Part shown: piece by piece, positions 62,210 to 64,000 of the stretch | How the letters are laid out: each line of letters opens with the position of its first letter | How positions within the stretch are numbered: position 1 is the first letter of the stretch | DNA from: Niabella yanshanensis | Lineage (GTDB): Bacteria > Bacteroidota > Bacteroidia > Chitinophagales > Chitinophagaceae | Assembly (NCBI RefSeq): GCF_034424215.1 | Contig: NZ_CP139960.1 | Location: 930,001 to 994,000, forward strand | Direction: 5' to 3' | Length of the DNA: 64,000 nucleotides | Translations under genes and position numbers: made by a program | The notes under the pieces: model-generated | The model's database searches: none | Seen by the model: the letters and a program-made list of their open reading frames with translations, nothing else | What the model was told of the DNA's origin: nothing

Positions 62210-64000
62210 TTATTTTTTCAACCACAAGATGGCGCCCTGTTTGGAAAGCGGTATGGTAACAGCTTTTCCTGCCGTAACTGTTTGGGCACCGGGGATTAAT
62301 TTACCTGAAGCCGGGTCTAAAAAATCAGCTTTGTAATTACCTGTATAAGCTGAGAGATCAACTGTAACAGCTTGTTTATTATCAGACATTAGAATTACAC
62401 CTTCCTTACCAACCAGTGCATAATCACCTGCTCTATCTGAAGGCTTCATTGTAGCAGCAGCTCTCAAAAATTCCTGATCGGTACCTTCAGGCAATGCAGG
62501 CATTGAGCCTCCGGCCATAAAAATAGCCCAGGCAAAGCGATCTGCTCCTTCTGAAGAGTACATTACTGCTTTACCCGGATACTTTAAACGATACTCTTTC
62601 ACGGCTCTATACACCTGTTCAAAGGAAGTTCCTTTGGATTTCATCTGGCGGGCCCATTGACGCGGCGCCAGGTTCTTACCACCTTCCGGTGCGTAAGGCG
62701 TGCCATCTGACTGGTAGTACCAGTAACGTATATCTATCAAATCCACCACCGGTGCATATTTTGGGTTTTTCAAAATAGCATCCTGTACATCTTTAGTAGT
62801 GCTTAACCCAATAATTGGTTTTGCCTGGTTTTTCTTTTCCCAGCCTGCAATAGTTTGCAACCAAAACTCTACAAAATGCAGAGGTCCGGTAAACTCTTCG
62901 CTCGTTAGCTGAATAACATTGGGCGTATTCTTAAAATTATCCAGGCATTTTTCAATGTACAACTGATGTAGCTTTCTTCTTACCGGGTTGGAAACATCAT
63001 AAAATTGCTCGGCATAAAAGATTCTTTTATCTCCTGCATAGTTAACGGGTTCGTTAAAACCTGTATTGTTGATATTATTGGCCGAGCGCCATGGAAAATC
63101 GGCGTAGTGCGCGCCGGCTTCTATAATGTTATGCTGAAAGTAATTCTGATGAATCAGTACTAACTTATTCAATGAAGCCAGCGAAGCAAAGCCCCGAAGT
63201 CTGTCCCAATACCAATCGTTGTATTTAGTGAGATCATATTTGCTCAAACCATCCCAGGCAGAATCCTTTCCACTTCGGGCAAACGGCAATTCGTAAAACG
63301 GCGGCCATACTTCACCGGTCATACGGCGTATACGTTCGTGATCATCGCGTCTCCTATCATACCAAAGGCCATAATTATGCTCCAGTGCAACAATATTCTT
63401 GTTTTTCATGGTTTGTATCACCTCATCCAACTCATCCGTAAGACCTGCTCCGACCCTGCCCGGGACAAACCTGGTAACGGATAACTTGTCCTTAGCTTGT
63501 TGCAGGGCTTTTCCCTCTACACCTCCTGTCCACCAGGGAACGCTTTGCCGTCTTCCAACTGCCACTTCCGGGCCCAGCATTAACCAGCCATTATTTAGTT
63601 TCAGCCCCGTAGCTGAAAGCGGTGGGTAAACGGACCAACCATCATGCGTTCTTGCCGTTGCCGTTTCTACACCTTTGGCATCTGTGCTGATAGGGTTTCG
63701 TTTTGCAGCCTGGCCAATCCATTCGTACATGGTTCGTTTGGGTTTTGAGGCTTCTGCGGTCAGGTCCTGTGCTACCGCAACCGTAGGACTACTGGACGCT
63801 TCTCCTCCAATGTCCAGTATTGCGGCTCTCCGGCTTACATCTTTACCCAATCGTTGAGCCAGCTGGAGGTAATAAAAACTTCTGGGATTAACGTGATTAT
63901 TTGACTCTGCCCAAAACCCTTTTCCTGCAAATTCGCTCCAGGAGCCGTAGGACCAGTTTTGCGCAGTGGGCGGTTTATCGCATTCGATCAAAGAAGCCGT
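62210..64000 (-). CDS. Large TIM-barrel-like secreted glycoside hydrolase candidate (5' end beyond window)
   Basis: The frame is open to the right edge (597 codons in view), so the N-terminus is missing. A TTG at 63989-63991 is not a convincing start. The visible part has long segments with many aromatic residues: VALEHNYGLWYDRRRDDHERIRRMTG, LIHQNYFQHNIIEAGAHYADFPWRSANNINN, QLTSEEFTGPLHFVEFWLQ and VVDLIDIRYWYYQSDG. These fit a TIM-barrel hydrolase with a Glu pair at the active site. The last 90 residues resemble the collagen-binding-like sandwich seen at the end of GH140 (YKADFLDPASGKLI). I cannot place it in a known family. Confidence 0.55.
   Translation of the reverse strand, partial: TASLIECDKPPTAQNWSYGSWSEFAGKGFWAESNNHVNPRSFYYLQLAQRLGKDVSRRAAILDIGGEASSSPTVAVAQDLTAEASKPKRTMYEWIGQAAKRNPISTDAKGVETATARTHDGWSVYPPLSATGLKLNNGWLMLGPEVAVGRRQSVPWWTGGVEGKALQQAKDKLSVTRFVPGRVGAGLTDELDEVIQTMKNKNIVALEHNYGLWYDRRRDDHERIRRMTGEVWPPFYELPFARSGKDSAWDGLSKYDLTKYNDWYWDRLRGFASLASLNKLVLIHQNYFQHNIIEAGAHYADFPWRSANNINNTGFNEPVNYAGDKRIFYAEQFYDVSNPVRRKLHQLYIEKCLDNFKNTPNVIQLTSEEFTGPLHFVEFWLQTIAGWEKKNQAKPIIGLSTTKDVQDAILKNPKYAPVVDLIDIRYWYYQSDGTPYAPEGGKNLAPRQWARQMKSKGTSFEQVYRAVKEYRLKYPGKAVMYSSEGADRFAWAIFMAGGSMPALPEGTDQEFLRAAATMKPSDRAGDYALVGKEGVILMSDNKQAVTVDLSAYTGNYKADFLDPASGKLIPGAQTVTAGKAVTIPLSKQGAILWLKK

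Noticed and set aside
1-64000. CRISPR arrays, tRNA or rRNA genes
   Set aside because: No regularly spaced direct repeats and no cloverleaf or rRNA-like stretches were recognised by eye; a covariance-model search would settle it.

Overview
The window is from a member of the Bacteroidota, most likely family Chitinophagaceae (inference). The support is three SusC/SusD pairs, two ECF-sigma/FecR cassettes with STN-domain SusC receptors, many Sec-exported carbohydrate-active enzymes, lipoproteins with Bacteroidota-type lipoboxes, A-rich leaders without Shine-Dalgarno sites, and TAnnTTTG promoter elements. Every gene I accept lies on the minus strand, so the region reads from right to left. No tRNA, rRNA or CRISPR array was seen, and no stretch over 300 bases lacks a gene.

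Right part (45.3-64.0 kb): a truncated TIM-barrel-like secreted protein at the right edge, then two similar modules in tandem. Each is ECF sigma factor, FecR anti-sigma factor, structured leader, SusC with an N-terminal STN domain, SusD. The two SusD lipoproteins share the same mature N-terminus (CSLKEYNP). The second module ends in a PafA-like phosphatase.

Middle (14.5-45.3 kb): a long run led by a LacI-type regulator with operator-like palindromes in front of itself and of the third SusC. It continues with SusC, SusD, a GH140-type apiosidase-like enzyme, a GH43-like propeller, a large unassigned propeller protein, a FucI-family isomerase, a transketolase split into two subunits, a ribose-type ABC importer (binding lipoprotein, DUF2291, ATPase, permease), an FGGY kinase, then secreted glycosidases and esterases (MGH1-like, sialate O-acetylesterase-like, GH2, GH78, DUF3826, BNR/sialidase-like). 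My main hypothesis is that this locus frees and consumes D-apiose from plant cell wall pectin: apiosidase, importer, isomerase, kinase and apulose-4-phosphate transketolase would form a complete route. A DUF1016 nuclease gene carrying two in-frame palindromes sits inside this run.

Left part (0-14.4 kb): a sugar-acid block with two SSS-family sodium symporters, two DapA/NanA-type lyases, an iron-type alcohol dehydrogenase, a PdxA-family dehydrogenase and a DUF1537 acid-sugar kinase. An intact IS3-family element with a 3-bp target duplication separates the last two. After these come an exported esterase with an N-terminal STN-like domain, an exported TIM-barrel protein, an FMN-dependent lactate dehydrogenase and the 5' end of phosphate acetyltransferase. 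The lyases, kinase and PdxA would feed pyruvate and triose phosphates into central metabolism, and LldD and Pta would handle lactate and acetyl phosphate (inference).
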